Part shown: positions 13,859-14,351 of the stretch, piece after piece | Layout: each line of letters opens with the position of its first letter | Numbering within the stretch: position 1 is the stretch's first letter | Origin: Pseudomonadota bacterium | GTDB lineage: Bacteria > Pseudomonadota > Alphaproteobacteria > Rhizobiales > Kaistiaceae | Direction of reading: 5' to 3' | Length of the DNA stretch: 14,351 nt | Assembly: GCA_023391905.1 (NCBI GenBank) | Contig: JAEWAD010000205.1 | Span: 1-14,351 of the forward strand | Notes under the pieces: generated by a model | Seen by the model: only the letters and a program-made list of their open reading frames with translations | Database searches by the model: none | Told to the model about the DNA's origin: nothing | Translations under genes and position numbers: made by a program

Positions 13859-14351
13859 TCAGTCGATGTCCTGGACGTCGACGGACGGACCGCCGAGGCG
13901 CTGCGCCAGCGCCGCTTCCATGAACTCGTTCAAATCGCCGTTCAGCACGTCCTGCGGGCTGGTGCTCTCGACACCGGTACGCAGGTCCTTGACCAGCTGG
14001 TAGGGCTGCATGACGTAGGAGCGGATCTGGTGCCCCCAGCCGATGTCCTTCTTGCTCGACTCGGTCGCCATGGCGGCGGCCTCGCGGCGCTCCAGCTCGG
14101 CCTCATAGAGGCGCGACCGCAGCATGTCCCAGGCGGCAGCCCGGTTCTTGTGCTGCGAACGTTCGCTCTGGCACTGCACGACGATACCCGACGGGATGTG
14201 CGTGATGCGCACGGCCGAGTCGGTCGTGTTGATGTGCTGACCGCCCGCGCCCTGGGCGCGGTAGGTGTCGATGCGGCAGTCGCTCTCGTTGATCTCGATC
14301 TCGATCGAGTCGTCGACGACCGGATAGACCCAGACCGAGGCGAAGCTGGTA
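13859..14351 (-). CDS. prfB: Peptide chain release factor 2, partial (N-terminal part beyond the window)
   Basis: The visible 163 C-terminal residues include the peptidyl-tRNA hydrolysis motif GGQ in RAQGAGGQHINTTDSAVRIT (GGQ codons at 14245-14237), followed by ITHIPSGIVVQCQSERSQHKN. The C-terminal stretch QIRSYVMQPYQLVKDLRTGVE separates RF2 from RF1. The protein recognises UGA and UAA stop codons and releases the nascent chain. The SPF stop-codon recognition motif and the N-terminal region, where many species have a programmed frameshift, lie beyond the right edge, so neither can be checked. The gene ends in TGA, itself an RF2 codon, and is followed by a good terminator. Confidence 0.97.
   Translation of the reverse strand, partial: TSFASVWVYPVVDDSIEIEINESDCRIDTYRAQGAGGQHINTTDSAVRITHIPSGIVVQCQSERSQHKNRAAAWDMLRSRLYEAELERREAAAMATESSKKDIGWGHQIRSYVMQPYQLVKDLRTGVESTSPQDVLNGDLNEFMEAALAQRLGGPSVDVQDID

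Overview
The window is a GC-rich (roughly two-thirds G+C), gene-dense chromosomal segment. The protein families, codon use and a CtrA-like box point to an alphaproteobacterium, most likely of the order Hyphomicrobiales (Rhizobiales). This is judged from family resemblance read by eye, and I cannot name the genus. I see no rRNA, tRNA, insertion sequence, CRISPR array or phage gene. All genes look intact apart from the two cut by the window ends.

Layout. (1) 1-1522, minus: 5' part of a large AsmA/DUF3971-type envelope protein, cut by the left edge. (2) 1712-4553, plus: a Bcp peroxiredoxin, a DUF455 ferritin-like protein and a membrane-anchored coiled-coil M23/LytM peptidase, followed 20 bp later by a small nucleotidyltransferase (4574-5170). 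(3) 5238-6873: a divergent pair of a GlxA-type AraC regulator (minus) and an isochorismatase-fold cysteine hydrolase (plus), sharing a 112-bp control region with phased direct repeats. (4) 6943-8130, plus: a cupin preceded by a perfect 19-bp palindrome, then a YigZ/IMPACT protein ending at a perfect 13-bp stem-loop. (5) 8218-12872, minus: a CUT2 (ribose-type) sugar ABC import cluster in the order binding protein, double ATPase, permease, GntR/FCD regulator. (6) 13177-13776, plus: a class I methyltransferase. (7) 13859-14351, minus: the C-terminal part of peptide chain release factor 2 (prfB), with its terminator, cut by the right edge.

How the genes work together. The two flanks carry housekeeping or envelope functions (envelope protein, peroxiredoxin, peptidoglycan peptidase, release factor). 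The middle carries regulator-plus-effector modules of the kind that differ between related strains. The ABC cluster is the most elaborate. It has a candidate promoter with an overlapping inverted repeat, a TTG start with a strong ribosome-binding site, a long GC-rich hairpin between the binding-protein and ATPase genes, an ATGA overlap between ATPase and permease, and the regulator as the last gene. No catabolic enzyme lies with it, so its substrate cannot be told from this window.

I did not find a clearly new multi-gene system. The best leads are the regulatory sites and the orphan importer, whose binding protein has an unusual N-terminal extension.
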